A stretch of 64,000 bases of DNA, from assembly GCF_964186625.1 (NCBI RefSeq), contig NZ_OZ075109.1:248001-312000 (forward strand), given 5' to 3'. Source of the DNA: Asticcacaulis sp. MM231. Lineage in GTDB: Bacteria > Pseudomonadota > Alphaproteobacteria > Caulobacterales > Caulobacteraceae. Position numbers and translations under genes: made by a program. The notes under the pieces are model-generated. The model had not been told where the DNA came from and did no database searches. It saw only the letters and a list, made by a program, of their open reading frames with translations. Positions 52,766-61,927 of this stretch are shown one piece after another (within the stretch, counting starts at the first letter, position 1; each line of letters starts with the position of its first letter).

Positions 52766-53413
52766 ATGGCTTCCGACAAAAACCTGAAACAAAACGTACT
52801 TGATGAACTGACCTGGGCACCCAATGTGAACAGCGCCCACATTGGCGTAGCTGCGCATGACGGGGTGGTCACCCTGTCTGGTCATGTTGAAACCTATAGC
52901 GACAAACTTGATGCGGAACACGCCGTACGTCGCGTCAAGGGCGCCAAGGCCATCGCGAACGAAATCGAAATAAAGCTGAAATCGGATGCCAAGCGCGATG
53001 ACGAAGACATCGCCAAGGCGGCGATCAATGTCCTCGCCTGGGACGGCAACGTGCCCTCCGATGCCATCAAGGTTGCCGTGAGCAACGGCTGGGTCACGCT
53101 CAGTGGCCAGGTGGAATGGTACTTCCAGAAGGAGGCTGCCGCGCAGGACATCCGTCGTCTCATGGGCGTGGTCGGCGTCTCCAATGAGGCTGTTGTCAAG
53201 CCTAAGGTGAATACTGAAGTTCTTGCCGAGGATATCGAGTTCGCACTCGATCGTTCGTGGTTCGATACAAAGCGCATCAAGGTGACAGCCATCGGCGGCA
53301 AGGTCACCCTGACGGGTAAGGTAGAGACCTGGAGCGATTGGCAGGAAGCCTCGGAAGTCGCCTGGGCTGCCAAGGGCGTGACCTCGATTGAAAACAACAT
53401 CGTTATTGCCTGA
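52766..53413 (+). CDS. Triple BON-domain protein
   Basis: About 215 aa from the second ATG of ATGGAGACGAACATG, since GGAG in it makes an RBS. Three BON domains in tandem: ~5-70 (VNSAHIGVAAHDGVVTLSGHVETYSDKLDAEHAVRRVKG), ~78-145 (VPSDAIKVAVSNGWVTLSGQVEWYFQK) and ~150-215 (FDTKRIKVTAIGGKVTLTGKVETWSDW). There is no signal peptide, unlike OsmY. BON domains bind membranes or lipids; cytoplasmic stress proteins of this form are common near low-oxygen genes. Confidence 0.92.
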   Translation: MASDKNLKQNVLDELTWAPNVNSAHIGVAAHDGVVTLSGHVETYSDKLDAEHAVRRVKGAKAIANEIEIKLKSDAKRDDEDIAKAAINVLAWDGNVPSDAIKVAVSNGWVTLSGQVEWYFQKEAAAQDIRRLMGVVGVSNEAVVKPKVNTEVLAEDIEFALDRSWFDTKRIKVTAIGGKVTLTGKVETWSDWQEASEVAWAAKGVTSIENNIVIA

Positions 53414-53508
53414 TTGACGGCCCAAGTCTGCGAACCGTCATTTTGTGGTTTGCAGACATGGGACACCCTCGAACCGCCCGGCAAGGCATGCCGCCTATGG
53501 AGACGAAC

Positions 53509-54996
53509 ATGCATACCCCATATGACCACGCCTTGTTGACGCCGGTGCAAATGAACGCGGCGGATAAGGCAGCGATTGCTTCAGGCGTATCCGGGCTTGA
53601 CCTTATGGAAGCTGCCGGTAGCGCTGTCGCTGCTGCTGTTATGGAACGCTGGACGAAAAGGCCTACGCTCGTTTTGTGTGGGCCGGGCAACAATGGGGGG
53701 GATGGCTTTGTCTGTGCCCAACACCTCACATCCGCCGGCTGGCCTGTCAAAATTGCGCTTCTCGGTCAGGTGACCGATCTGCGAGGCGATGCTGCCCATT
53801 TTGCTGCGGCGTGGCAGGGGGAGTGGCTTCCCTTTTCATCGGGAAGCCTTGATGGCATTGGTCTGGTGATCGATGCTATTTTCGGCTCCGGATTGTCGCG
53901 CCCCGTCGAAGGTGGTGCCAGGGACATGGTCGAAGCGCTCAAAAATCTCGAGATAGATATTTGCGCGATCGATGTCCCAAGCGGTGTCGATGGCGCGACC
54001 GGCGAGGTTCTGGGCGGTGCGGCACCTGCCAAACTGACCGTGACCTTTTTCCGGAAGAAGCCAGGGCATCTGTTGTTTCCTGGGCGGGCCCTGTGCGGCG
54101 AGATCGTGCTGGCCGACATTGGCACGCCGCCAAACGTCCTTGAGGCGATTGCCCCCACCTGTTTTGAAAACCATCCCTCATTGTGGCTCAACCGGTATCC
54201 ATGGCCCGAGATCAATGGCAACAAATATCAACGCGGGCATGTTCTGGTGCTCGGCGGAGATGTTCTGACCGGCGCCAGCCGCCTGACCGCCTGCGGGGCG
54301 ATGCGGGCGGGCGCCGGCCTTGTGACGCTGGCGGCGCCCCCCGATAGCTGGATGATCTACGCTGCGTCGCTCACCAGCGCGATGGTCAGGCCATTCAATG
54401 GCTTGGCCGGCTTTACAGATCTGCTGGCCGACGCCCGCCGAAATGTCATCGCTATAGGGCCAGGCGCCAGCGCCGGGGAGGCGACCCGGGCGTATGTCTT
54501 AGCCGCGCTGGCCGCGCGCAGAACGACGGTTCTCGATGCCGACGCACTAACCGCCTTCGCTGAGGCGCCTCAAAACCTGTTCGGCGCTATCTCGGGGCCT
54601 TGCGTATTGACGCCGCATGAGGGCGAGTTTGCCCGCCTTTTCAAGATCCAGGGTGACAAACTGGCGCGCGCGCGCGCGGCAGCCCTGCAAAGTGGGGCCG
54701 TCGTGCTGCTTAAGGGCCCCGACACGGTGATCGCTGCGCCGGACGGCCGCGCCATTATCAATGCGAACGCGCCGGCGACGCTTGCGACGGGTGGTAGTGG
54801 AGACGTGTTGACCGGGTTCATCGCCGGTCTTCTGGCCCAGGGGCTTGATGGCTTTCATGCCGCCGCCGCCGCCGTCTGGCTCCATGGTGAGGCTGCCAAT
54901 CGTCTGGGGGTTGGCCTTATTGCCGAGGACTTGCCCGATATATTGCCGCAGGTGCTTCACAGCCTGAACGAACAAATGACGGTGGCCAATTCATGA
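53509..54996 (+). CDS. nnr: Bifunctional NAD(P)HX epimerase/dehydratase
   Basis: About 495 aa from the ATG at 53509, which uses the same ATGGAGACGAACATG leader as the BON gene. The YjeF N-terminal epimerase domain (~1-210: VLCGPGNNGGDGFVCAQHL, IDAIFGSGLSRPV, AIDVPSGVDGATG) precedes the ADP/ATP-dependent dehydratase domain (~225-490: GHVLVLGG, RAGAGLVTLA, LTPHEGEFARLF, LATGGSGDVLTGFIAGLLAQG). It repairs hydrated NADH and NADPH. Its stop overlaps the next start. Confidence 0.95.
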   Translation: MHTPYDHALLTPVQMNAADKAAIASGVSGLDLMEAAGSAVAAAVMERWTKRPTLVLCGPGNNGGDGFVCAQHLTSAGWPVKIALLGQVTDLRGDAAHFAAAWQGEWLPFSSGSLDGIGLVIDAIFGSGLSRPVEGGARDMVEALKNLEIDICAIDVPSGVDGATGEVLGGAAPAKLTVTFFRKKPGHLLFPGRALCGEIVLADIGTPPNVLEAIAPTCFENHPSLWLNRYPWPEINGNKYQRGHVLVLGGDVLTGASRLTACGAMRAGAGLVTLAAPPDSWMIYAASLTSAMVRPFNGLAGFTDLLADARRNVIAIGPGASAGEATRAYVLAALAARRTTVLDADALTAFAEAPQNLFGAISGPCVLTPHEGEFARLFKIQGDKLARARAAALQSGAVVLLKGPDTVIAAPDGRAIINANAPATLATGGSGDVLTGFIAGLLAQGLDGFHAAAAAVWLHGEAANRLGVGLIAEDLPDILPQVLHSLNEQMTVANS

Positions 54997-55991
54997 AGGC
55001 CATGATTCTGAACAGGCCGGGCGAAGAGCTCCAGTACACCGAGCTTCCGGACCGTTTTCCGGGGCCTGGTGAGATTCGTGTCCGCGTCACGGCCTGCGGC
55101 GTTTGCCGGACGGATCTGCATGTGCTGGATGGCGAACTGCCTGACATGACTTACCCGATCATCCCTGGCCACGAGATTGTCGGCAGGATCGACAGGCTTG
55201 GAGAAGGCGTCGACGGGCTTCACTTGGGCGACCGGGTGGGCATTCCTTGGCTTGGGCATACGTGCGGACACTGCCCCTATTGTCAGGCGCATCGAGAAAA
55301 TCTTTGCGATCAGCCTCTGTTCACCGGTTACACGCGCGACGGCGGGTTTGCCTCATCTGTGATCGCCGATGCGCGGTTTGCCTTTCCTCTTGGCGAAGAG
55401 GGTAGCGATGTTGCCCTGGCGCCGCTGCTTTGCGCCGGCCTGATCGGATGGCGATCATTATGCCTTGCGGGTGACGGTGAGGTTATTGCGGGTAAGGCCC
55501 TGGGACTTTACGGCTTTGGCGCGGCCGCCCATATCGTGGCACAGGTCGCGCGTCATGAGGGCTGGAAGGTCTATGCTTTCACCCAAACCGACGACAAGGA
55601 CACGCAAGCCTTCGCTATGAGCCTGGGAGCGGTTTGGGCGGGCGGGTCAGAGGAGATGCCGCCGGTAGCCCTCGAGTCTGCCATCATCTTCGCGCCCGTA
55701 GGCAGCCTTGTGCCCCTGGCTTTGCAGGCCGTGCGCAAGGGCGGCCGTGTGGTCTGCGCCGGCATCCATATGAGCGATATTCCGGGCTTTCCCTACAGCC
55801 TATTGTGGGAGGAAAGGCAACTCGTCTCGGTGGCCAATCTCACACGACAGGACGGCCTCGATTTCCTGCCCCTTGCGCAGAAGATCGGCGTTGCGACCCA
55901 AACCACCACCTACGGCCTGCAAGACGCCAATCAGGCACTGGCCGATCTTCGTGCCGGCAAGTTCGATAGGGCGGCCGTTTTGATCCCCTGA
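54993..55991 (+). CDS. Zinc-dependent alcohol dehydrogenase (MDR family) 1
   Basis: 332 aa. The catalytic zinc residues are in ACGVCRTDLH and PGHEIVG, the structural zinc cysteines in GHTCGHCPYCQAHRENLC. In the Rossmann region the usual GxGGxG is LYGFGAAAHIVAQVA. It oxidises or reduces a small alcohol/aldehyde with NAD(P). It belongs to the subgroup of short (~330 aa) MDR enzymes often next to stress genes. The ATGA overlap shows coupling with the upstream repair gene. Confidence 0.92.
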   Translation: MKAMILNRPGEELQYTELPDRFPGPGEIRVRVTACGVCRTDLHVLDGELPDMTYPIIPGHEIVGRIDRLGEGVDGLHLGDRVGIPWLGHTCGHCPYCQAHRENLCDQPLFTGYTRDGGFASSVIADARFAFPLGEEGSDVALAPLLCAGLIGWRSLCLAGDGEVIAGKALGLYGFGAAAHIVAQVARHEGWKVYAFTQTDDKDTQAFAMSLGAVWAGGSEEMPPVALESAIIFAPVGSLVPLALQAVRKGGRVVCAGIHMSDIPGFPYSLLWEERQLVSVANLTRQDGLDFLPLAQKIGVATQTTTYGLQDANQALADLRAGKFDRAAVLIP

Positions 55992-56010
55992 TCGGGATAT
56001 AAAACGTGTT

Positions 56011-56048
56011 CCGATCTGATGGTATCAGATCGGCGCTTTAAATTTTTA
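56011..56048 (+). terminator. Rho-independent terminator after the first alcohol dehydrogenase
   Basis: CCGATCTGAT (56011-56020) and ATCAGATCGG (56024-56033) form a perfect 10-bp stem with loop GGT, followed by CGCTTTAAATTTTTAA. It ends the BON-independent repair/dehydrogenase unit and precedes the P-type ATPase gene. Confidence 0.75.
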
Positions 56049-56137
56049 ACGCGCTTTTTGATCCGAAACGTGCGTCACACTTTTCGGAAACGCTTGGGCT
56101 CCGCCGCCTGCTTTTCGCTCTTTGAGGAGTCTTGACT

Positions 56138-58660
56138 ATGAACGATAAGCATCTGACCGATGGTCTGACGCCTGCCGAGGCCGAGGCCCGTCTGAAGGTT
56201 GATGGTTTCAACCAACTGCCTTCGCCCGACAGACGCACGCCGCTTCGGATCATTTTCGAGGTCGTGCGTGAGCCCATGCTGTCCCTTCTGATGGTCGGCG
56301 GACTAATTTACTTGCTGCTCGGTGATTTGAAGGAAGCTTTGGTGCTGATGGCCTTCGCCATTCTGTCCGTGCTGATCACCGTCATTCAGGAGACCCGCAC
56401 AGAAAAGGTCCTCGAAGCCCTGCGCGACCTGACCAGTCCTCAGGCGCTGGTCATTCGCGCATCGCAACGGATCAAGATCGAGGGGCGTGACGTGGTATGC
56501 GGAGATCTGATCGTTTTGGCCGAGGGCGATCGGATCCCTGCCGATGCCAGGCTGGTGGAAACACATGACCTGCAGGTCGACGAATCCTTGCTCACCGGAG
56601 AATCTGTGCCGGTGCACAAGGACGTGCTCAAAGCGACCCACGAGGGCGACGACAGCCAGCAGGTTTTCTCCGGTGCGTTGGTCGTGCGCGGAACGGCCAT
56701 TGCTGAAGTGACGGCCACGGGTGTCAGAAGCAAGATCGGTCAGATTGGCCACTCGCTCAACAGCCTCACGACTGAAGTGCCGAGGTTGCAAACCCAGACC
56801 CGTAAGCTGGTTTTGATGTTTGCCTCGGTGTCATCCGTCGTGTGTGTCTTGGTGGTCGTGCTTTATGGTCTGCTTCGCGGAGGCTGGCTGGAGGCGTTTC
56901 TGGCTGGCATTGCGCTAGGCATGTCGATGCTTCCTGAAGAACTTCCGGTGGTTCTGGCCGTCTTCATGGCCATGGGCGCCTGGCGTATATCCAAGGCGAG
57001 GGTCTTGACGCGTAAGGCATCCTCCATTGAAACCCTCGGGTCGGCGACAGTCTTGTGCACGGACAAGACCGGGACCTTGACCGAAAACAAGATGACACTG
57101 GCAGAGTTTCGTCTGAAGGATGGTAAGGTTCTGCAAGCCAGCGGCACCTTGCCGAACGCCTTTATTGAGCTTGTCGAATATGGTCGGCTGGCGTGCAATC
57201 CCGAGCCCTATGACCCCATGGAGAAGGCCTTTCACGCGTTCAAAGCCGAAGGTCGCGATCATCCGGCCAGGCCGGCTCGGCTGGTGAAATCCTATGGTTT
57301 GAGACCCGATTTACTGGTCATGTCTCAGGTCTGGCAGTCAGAGGTTGGCGATGGCGACGTCATCATCGCGGCGAAGGGGGCGCCTGAGGCTATGGCTGAC
57401 CTTTGCCGGTTAAAGCCTGAAGAGATCGCTGCGCAAAGGATCTCGGTCGAAGCTATGGCCGCGCAAGGGTTGAGGGTGCTGGGCGTCGCTCGGGCCCGTC
57501 ATGCGGAGGCAGACCTACCCGATACCCAGCGCGCCTTCGCGTTCGATTATCTTGGCCTGGTCGGGCTCGCTGACCCGTTGAGGGCAAGTGTTCCGGCCGC
57601 CGTCATGGAATGCCGTGCGGCGGGTATCCGTGTCATCATGATTACGGGCGACTATCCGGTCACGGCTCAGGCCATTGCCCGGCAAGCCGGTCTGTATGCG
57701 GGAACAAAATCCGAAGACGTCATCACGGGCGACGCTCTGGCTCAGATGAGTGACGAGGCCCTGGCGTTGCGCCTCAATACGGCGACCGTCTTTGCCCGCA
57801 TCAAACCCGACCAGAAATTACGCCTGGTTCAGCGCCTTAAGGCCAATGGCGAGATCGTTGCCATGACGGGTGATGGTGTCAATGATGCCCCTTCGCTCAA
57901 GGCCGCACATATCGGGATCGCCATGGGCGGACGCGGGACCGATGTCGCCCGTGAAGCCTCTTCGCTGATCCTGCTTGACGACGATTTTGGGTCGATCGTA
58001 ACCGCCATACGCCTGGGGCGGCGCATCTATGACAACCTGCGCAAGGCCATGGCTTTTATCTTTGCCGTGCATGTGCCTATCGCAGGGTTGGCGCTATTGC
58101 CGCTGGTCTTTGGCTTGCCATTTCTGTTTGGGCCGATGCACATCGCCTTTCTGGAGATGGTTATCGATCCGGTCTGTTCCTTGGTGTTCGAAGCCGAAGG
58201 CGAAGAAGACAACGTCATGAAGCGGCCGCCGCGCGCGGCAGAGGCCCCCTTGTTCTCAAAGGAACTGATCGGCTGGAGTGTGCTTCAGGGCGTGGTGGCG
58301 CTTTTGATCGTGGCCGCGATATTTATAGTCGGCTTGAGGCTGGGTATGGCCGAAAGCGAAGTTCGCGCACTGGCCTTCTTTGCCCTGATCTTAAGCATCT
58401 TCGCCCTGATCTTCGTCAATCGGTCCTATAGCGCTTCAATTCTGACCGCCCTGAAGCAACCCAATCAGGTTCTGGTGTACGTGCTCAGCGCCGTTTTGGC
58501 CATGTTGTCCCTTACGCTGTTGTGGCCATTCGCGCGGGATCTGTTCCGCTTTGGTCCTTTGCATTGGAATGATCTCGCCGTCAGTTTGGGAGCAGGCATT
58601 GTCGTTCTTGTTTTTCTGGAGCTTTTAAAGCCCACCTGGCGCAAATGGTTGACCCCCTAA
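56138..58660 (+). CDS. P-type cation-transporting ATPase (P2 type)
   Basis: About 840 aa from the ATG at 56138 (GAGGAG upstream). It has the actuator TGES in LLTGESVPV, the phosphorylation motif CTDKTGTLTEN, the MITGDYPVTAQAIA hinge and MTGDGVNDAPSLKAAHIGIAMG. Transmembrane segment M4 reads MSMLPEELPVVLAVF, where calcium pumps usually have PEGLP. The M6 region has FLEMVIDPVCSLVFEAE. This matches a bacterial subgroup of uncertain ion specificity (Ca, Mg or Mn). Neighbours are redox and stress genes. Confidence 0.93.
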   Translation: MNDKHLTDGLTPAEAEARLKVDGFNQLPSPDRRTPLRIIFEVVREPMLSLLMVGGLIYLLLGDLKEALVLMAFAILSVLITVIQETRTEKVLEALRDLTSPQALVIRASQRIKIEGRDVVCGDLIVLAEGDRIPADARLVETHDLQVDESLLTGESVPVHKDVLKATHEGDDSQQVFSGALVVRGTAIAEVTATGVRSKIGQIGHSLNSLTTEVPRLQTQTRKLVLMFASVSSVVCVLVVVLYGLLRGGWLEAFLAGIALGMSMLPEELPVVLAVFMAMGAWRISKARVLTRKASSIETLGSATVLCTDKTGTLTENKMTLAEFRLKDGKVLQASGTLPNAFIELVEYGRLACNPEPYDPMEKAFHAFKAEGRDHPARPARLVKSYGLRPDLLVMSQVWQSEVGDGDVIIAAKGAPEAMADLCRLKPEEIAAQRISVEAMAAQGLRVLGVARARHAEADLPDTQRAFAFDYLGLVGLADPLRASVPAAVMECRAAGIRVIMITGDYPVTAQAIARQAGLYAGTKSEDVITGDALAQMSDEALALRLNTATVFARIKPDQKLRLVQRLKANGEIVAMTGDGVNDAPSLKAAHIGIAMGGRGTDVAREASSLILLDDDFGSIVTAIRLGRRIYDNLRKAMAFIFAVHVPIAGLALLPLVFGLPFLFGPMHIAFLEMVIDPVCSLVFEAEGEEDNVMKRPPRAAEAPLFSKELIGWSVLQGVVALLIVAAIFIVGLRLGMAESEVRALAFFALILSIFALIFVNRSYSASILTALKQPNQVLVYVLSAVLAMLSLTLLWPFARDLFRFGPLHWNDLAVSLGAGIVVLVFLELLKPTWRKWLTP

Positions 58661-58716
58661 GGGCTATGACGTGAGTCCCATGCTGGGCCTGAGCGAAGAG
58701 CCCCTAGGCTGATGGG

Positions 58717-59370
58717 CTACGCAACCGGCATCATCAGCTCATTGCGACGCAGGAACCATAGTGTCCAGGGTGGATCATACCGCGCCATTAAAACCGCCCC
58801 CATGGCTTTCAGCTTATGGCGTTGCACGTAAACCTCAAGCACATCGGTTTGCGTCTCGATGTCCCGGGCCTGTCCCAGTCCGGAGAAGCGCACGACTGCG
58901 AAACGGGCCGGTGGCAGGGTGACCAGGCGAACCCTGGGATTGTTCGGAATAGGCAGGGTGTCCAGCGTGTATCCGCCTGGCATGATAAAGCGTACCACCC
59001 AGCCTTCGGCCGAGGCCTGCTGGATCACCGGGGCTGTCATCGAGATTTTTTCAGAGTGCGGCGCCTGAATGACCGGGGCGGTCATGGCCACCTTATGCTT
59101 CTGCACATTGTCACCGAAGATATAGCCAGCCAGCAGACGAAACCCGGTATTGAGGGCCGGCTGGCGCTCGCCTGAAACCGTAACCTCTGCGGCGATCAGC
59201 GATGGATAATCGCGTAGTTCGCAGTCTCCGTCCGTTTGACTTGCGGTGTAGGCGGGTTCTTCGACGGCCATGGCGGCACTCCCTGTAAGCCCCAGCGTGA
59301 GGATCCCGCCACAGATAAGGCGTCTTGTGAGGGGCTTGGACAAGGTGGGGCGCCTTTTTGTTATAAACAT
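58717..59370 (-). CDS. SOUL family haem-binding-like protein
   Basis: 217 aa with a signal peptide (~1-36, ending AAMAVEEP). The SOUL domain is clear: ELRDYPSLIAAEVTVSG, AGYIFGDNVQKHKVAMTAPVIQ, KISMTAPVIQ and FIMPGGYTLDTLPIPNNPRVRL. Family members bind haem or hydrophobic ligands; function in bacteria is unclear. It is 46 bp after the second alcohol dehydrogenase gene. The ATG has no Shine-Dalgarno and lies in the loop of a GGGGCGCCT/AGGCGCCCC stem. Confidence 0.9.
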   Translation of the reverse strand: MFITKRRPTLSKPLTRRLICGGILTLGLTGSAAMAVEEPAYTASQTDGDCELRDYPSLIAAEVTVSGERQPALNTGFRLLAGYIFGDNVQKHKVAMTAPVIQAPHSEKISMTAPVIQQASAEGWVVRFIMPGGYTLDTLPIPNNPRVRLVTLPPARFAVVRFSGLGQARDIETQTDVLEVYVQRHKLKAMGAVLMARYDPPWTLWFLRRNELMMPVA

Positions 59371-59392
59371 AAAGCTTATACGCAGGCGCCCC
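59347..59392 (-). promoter_or_regulatory. Inverted repeat enclosing the SOUL start codon
   Basis: GGGGCGCCT (59347-59355) and AGGCGCCCC (59384-59392) are perfect 9-bp inverted repeats 28 bp apart; the start codon (59368-59370) is in the loop. In mRNA it could control translation of the SOUL gene. Confidence 0.45.
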
Positions 59393-59415
59393 GCTAAAGG
59401 ATCAAGGTGGAAGGG

Positions 59416-60489
59416 TTAGCTAAAGTCGATGACCACGCGCGAGGGCACATCGCCCGCCTCCAGACGTTCGAGCACGTCATTGATGGCGGAAAGCGGCTGA
59501 AGTTCGATATCGGCCTTGACCTTGCCGTCGGCGGCAAAGGCCAGGCATTCGGCCATGTCCGCGCGCGTGCCGACAAAGGAGCCCACGATGCTGATGCAGT
59601 TGGCGACCATGTCGAACAACGGCGCTGGGAACTCGCCCGGCGGCAAGCCGACGAGCACGCACACGCCGCGCTTGCGCGTCATGGCCACGCCTTGCTTGAA
59701 GGCGGGCAGGGACGGAGCCGTGATGAGCACGCCATGTGCGCCGCCACCCGTTGCCGCCTTGACCGCAGCGGCGGGATCACCGGTTTTGGCATTGATCGTG
59801 ACATCGGCGCCAAGGCGTTTGGCGTGCTCAAGTTTGCCGTCGTCGATATCGACCGCGCAGACCTTAAGCCCCATGGCCTTGGCGTACTGAATGCCGAGGT
59901 GTCCCAAACCGCCGCAGCCGGAAATGGCAATCCATTGGCCCGGACGCGCCTTGGTCTCCTTGATGCCCTTGTACGTCGTGATGCCGGCGCAAATGAGCGG
60001 CGCGGCTTCGGTGGCGCTTAAGCCCTCTGGGATATGGGCGACATAGTTGGGATCGGCGATGACGTAATCGGCAAAGCCACCATTTTGCGTATAACCCCCG
60101 AACTTAGCCTCCGGGCAGACCGTCTCCCAGGCTGACAGGCAGTATTCGCAATGTCCGCAGGCCGAATAGAGCCAGGGCACACCGACTCGTTCGCCCATCC
60201 TGACCGCGGTGACGCCGTCACCCATGCCTATGACGATACCAATTGCCTCATGGCCGGGGATAAAGGGTAGGGTGGGTTTGAGCGGCCAGTCACCCTTCGC
60301 GGCATGCAAATCGGTATGGCAGACGCCGCAGGCTTCGGTCTTGACCAGAATCTGTCCATGACCCGGCACGGGGATGTCAAAATCCTTGAAGACCAGGGGC
60401 TTGCCGAACGCTTCGACGACAGCGCCATGCATCCGTGCGGAACTGAGGGGGGAGGCGTTTGGCGCTTTGATGGGGATTGAATCAGGCAT
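59416..60489 (-). CDS. Zinc-dependent alcohol dehydrogenase 2 (AdhP-like)
   Basis: 357 aa. Catalytic zinc: EACGVCHTDLHAAKGDWPLKPTLPFIPGHEAIG; structural zinc: SACGHCEYCLSAWETVC; NAD-binding: ISGCGGLGHLGIQYAKAMG. This is the AdhP/AdhA ethanol-dehydrogenase type. A 20-residue N-terminal extension precedes MHGAVVEAFG; a shorter start at that Met is possible. It follows the four-helix copper gene on the same strand and would work with the aldehyde dehydrogenase upstream, which is truncated. Confidence 0.93.
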   Translation of the reverse strand: MPDSIPIKAPNASPLSSARMHGAVVEAFGKPLVFKDFDIPVPGHGQILVKTEACGVCHTDLHAAKGDWPLKPTLPFIPGHEAIGIVIGMGDGVTAVRMGERVGVPWLYSACGHCEYCLSAWETVCPEAKFGGYTQNGGFADYVIADPNYVAHIPEGLSATEAAPLICAGITTYKGIKETKARPGQWIAISGCGGLGHLGIQYAKAMGLKVCAVDIDDGKLEHAKRLGADVTINAKTGDPAAAVKAATGGGAHGVLITAPSLPAFKQGVAMTRKRGVCVLVGLPPGEFPAPLFDMVANCISIVGSFVGTRADMAECLAFAADGKVKADIELQPLSAINDVLERLEAGDVPSRVVIDFS

Positions 60490-60586
60490 GGGATTTATCC
60501 TTTTTGGCTTAATTTAGCGCAGACACTTCGGTCTGCTTGAGCGGCGTGCTCTCCAGGCGGCGATTGTAGCCGTCCGGCACAGCGCG

Positions 60587-60934
60587 TCAGGCCATCATGT
60601 TCATCCGGCTCATCTGTGCGCACGATGCCGCACATGTCCGACAGGCCTCTGCGCAAGCTTTTAGCTCAGGTGTCCCCATGGCGTCACAAGATACGGCGCA
60701 CGCTTCACAAACGCTTGCGCATACGCCGCACATTTGCGGGTGCATAACCGAGTCGCGGCTCATGAAATCCGAGCATGTGCGACAGGCCTCGATACAGTCG
60801 AGCATCAGCTTGATGTGGTCCTTTTGCGCAAAGGCGCCGCCCTTAGACAGGGCGTGATTGACCATCGTCGTCTGGCATATATCCCTGCAGTCCCAGCAGT
60901 TCTGGATGCAGGCTTTCATAGTGTCTTTGGTCAT
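60587..60934 (-). CDS. Four-helix-bundle copper-binding protein (DUF326)
   Basis: 115 aa with 12 or more Cys spaced along four helices: CIQNCWDCRDICQ, CIEACRTCSDFM, CGVCASVCEACAVSCDAMG and CAEACRTCAASCAQM. This is the Csp/DUF326 pattern whose tubes of Cys store many Cu(I) ions. No signal peptide, so a cytosolic copper store is likely. It is between the truncated aldehyde dehydrogenase and the alcohol dehydrogenase in one - strand run. Confidence 0.92.
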   Translation of the reverse strand: MTKDTMKACIQNCWDCRDICQTTMVNHALSKGGAFAQKDHIKLMLDCIEACRTCSDFMSRDSVMHPQMCGVCASVCEACAVSCDAMGTPELKACAEACRTCAASCAQMSRMNMMA

Positions 60935-60963
60935 GGGAATTGTCCTTGTTGAGGAGAAAAAAG

Positions 60964-61926
60964 TTATGCCGGCGCCAGCATGTCGTTGGTGCGCACGAGT
61001 TTTTTGTTCACGAAGGCCTGGATGCCCATGTCGCCCAGTTCGCGCCCGTAGCCGGAATTCTTGATACCGCCGAAGGGCAGTTCGGCATCGGTCCAGTCGA
61101 TATTGTTGATGAACATCATACCGGTGTCGACGCGACTGGCGACGCGCTTGCCACGGGCTGCGTCCTTGGTGAAGACCGATCCGCCGAGACCAAAATCGGA
61201 ATCGTTGGCCAGTTTCACGGCGGCGTCTTCATCCATGACCCGGAAGACCATCGCGACCGGGCCGAAGAATTCATCGCGATAGGCTGGGTTTTCCGGCGTG
61301 ACGTCGGTCAGGATCGTCGGCTGCATGAAGGCGCCCGGACGATTGAGGCGTTTGCCGCCCATAAGCACGGTTGCGCCATGCTCGATCGCTGTATCGACCT
61401 GTGCCAGAAGCTGAAGAAGGGCCGTCTCACTCGAAAGCGGACCGAGCGTCGTCTTGACGTCCATAGGATCCCCCGCTTCAAGCCTGGAGAGCGCTGCCTG
61501 AAACTTCTCCATGAACGGACCGGCGATGTCGCCAACCAGAATAAAGCGCTTGGAGGCGCAGCAGGTCTGCCCGGTATTATACATGCGGCCCCACACGGCC
61601 CATTTCACGGTCTCGTCGAGGTCGGCGTCGGGGAAGACGATGAAGGCATCGCTACCGCCCAGTTCCATCGACGAAATTTTCAGGTTCTGCCCTGCCTTGG
61701 CGGCGAGGCTTTGGCCGGCGGCGACGCTGCCGGTCAGGGCCACGCCTTTGATGCGTGGATCGGCGACGATGGCTTCAGACTGGTTATGCGATATCAGGAG
61801 GTTGGTGTAGAGGCCCTTAGGTGCACCAGCATCGAGCAACAATTGCTCGAACAGCATGCCGCACTGAGGCACGATGCCGGCATGCTTGATCATGAGCACA
61901 TTGCCAGCCATCAGGTGCGGCCCGGC
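60964..61926 (-). pseudogene. Aldehyde dehydrogenase, 5'-truncated
   Basis: About 320 codons of a succinate-semialdehyde-type dehydrogenase: from GPHLMAGNVLMIKHAG through SMELGGSDAF (catalytic Glu) and GQTCCASKRF (catalytic Cys) to SGYGRELGDMGIQAFVNKKLVR. About 140 N-terminal residues, including part of the NAD site, are missing. The frame stays open to 62046, but codons upstream of ~61926 are antisense to the agmatine deiminase gene and unrelated to dehydrogenases. The 5' end abuts the equally truncated deiminase gene. Confidence 0.82.
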
Positions 61927-61927
61927 G

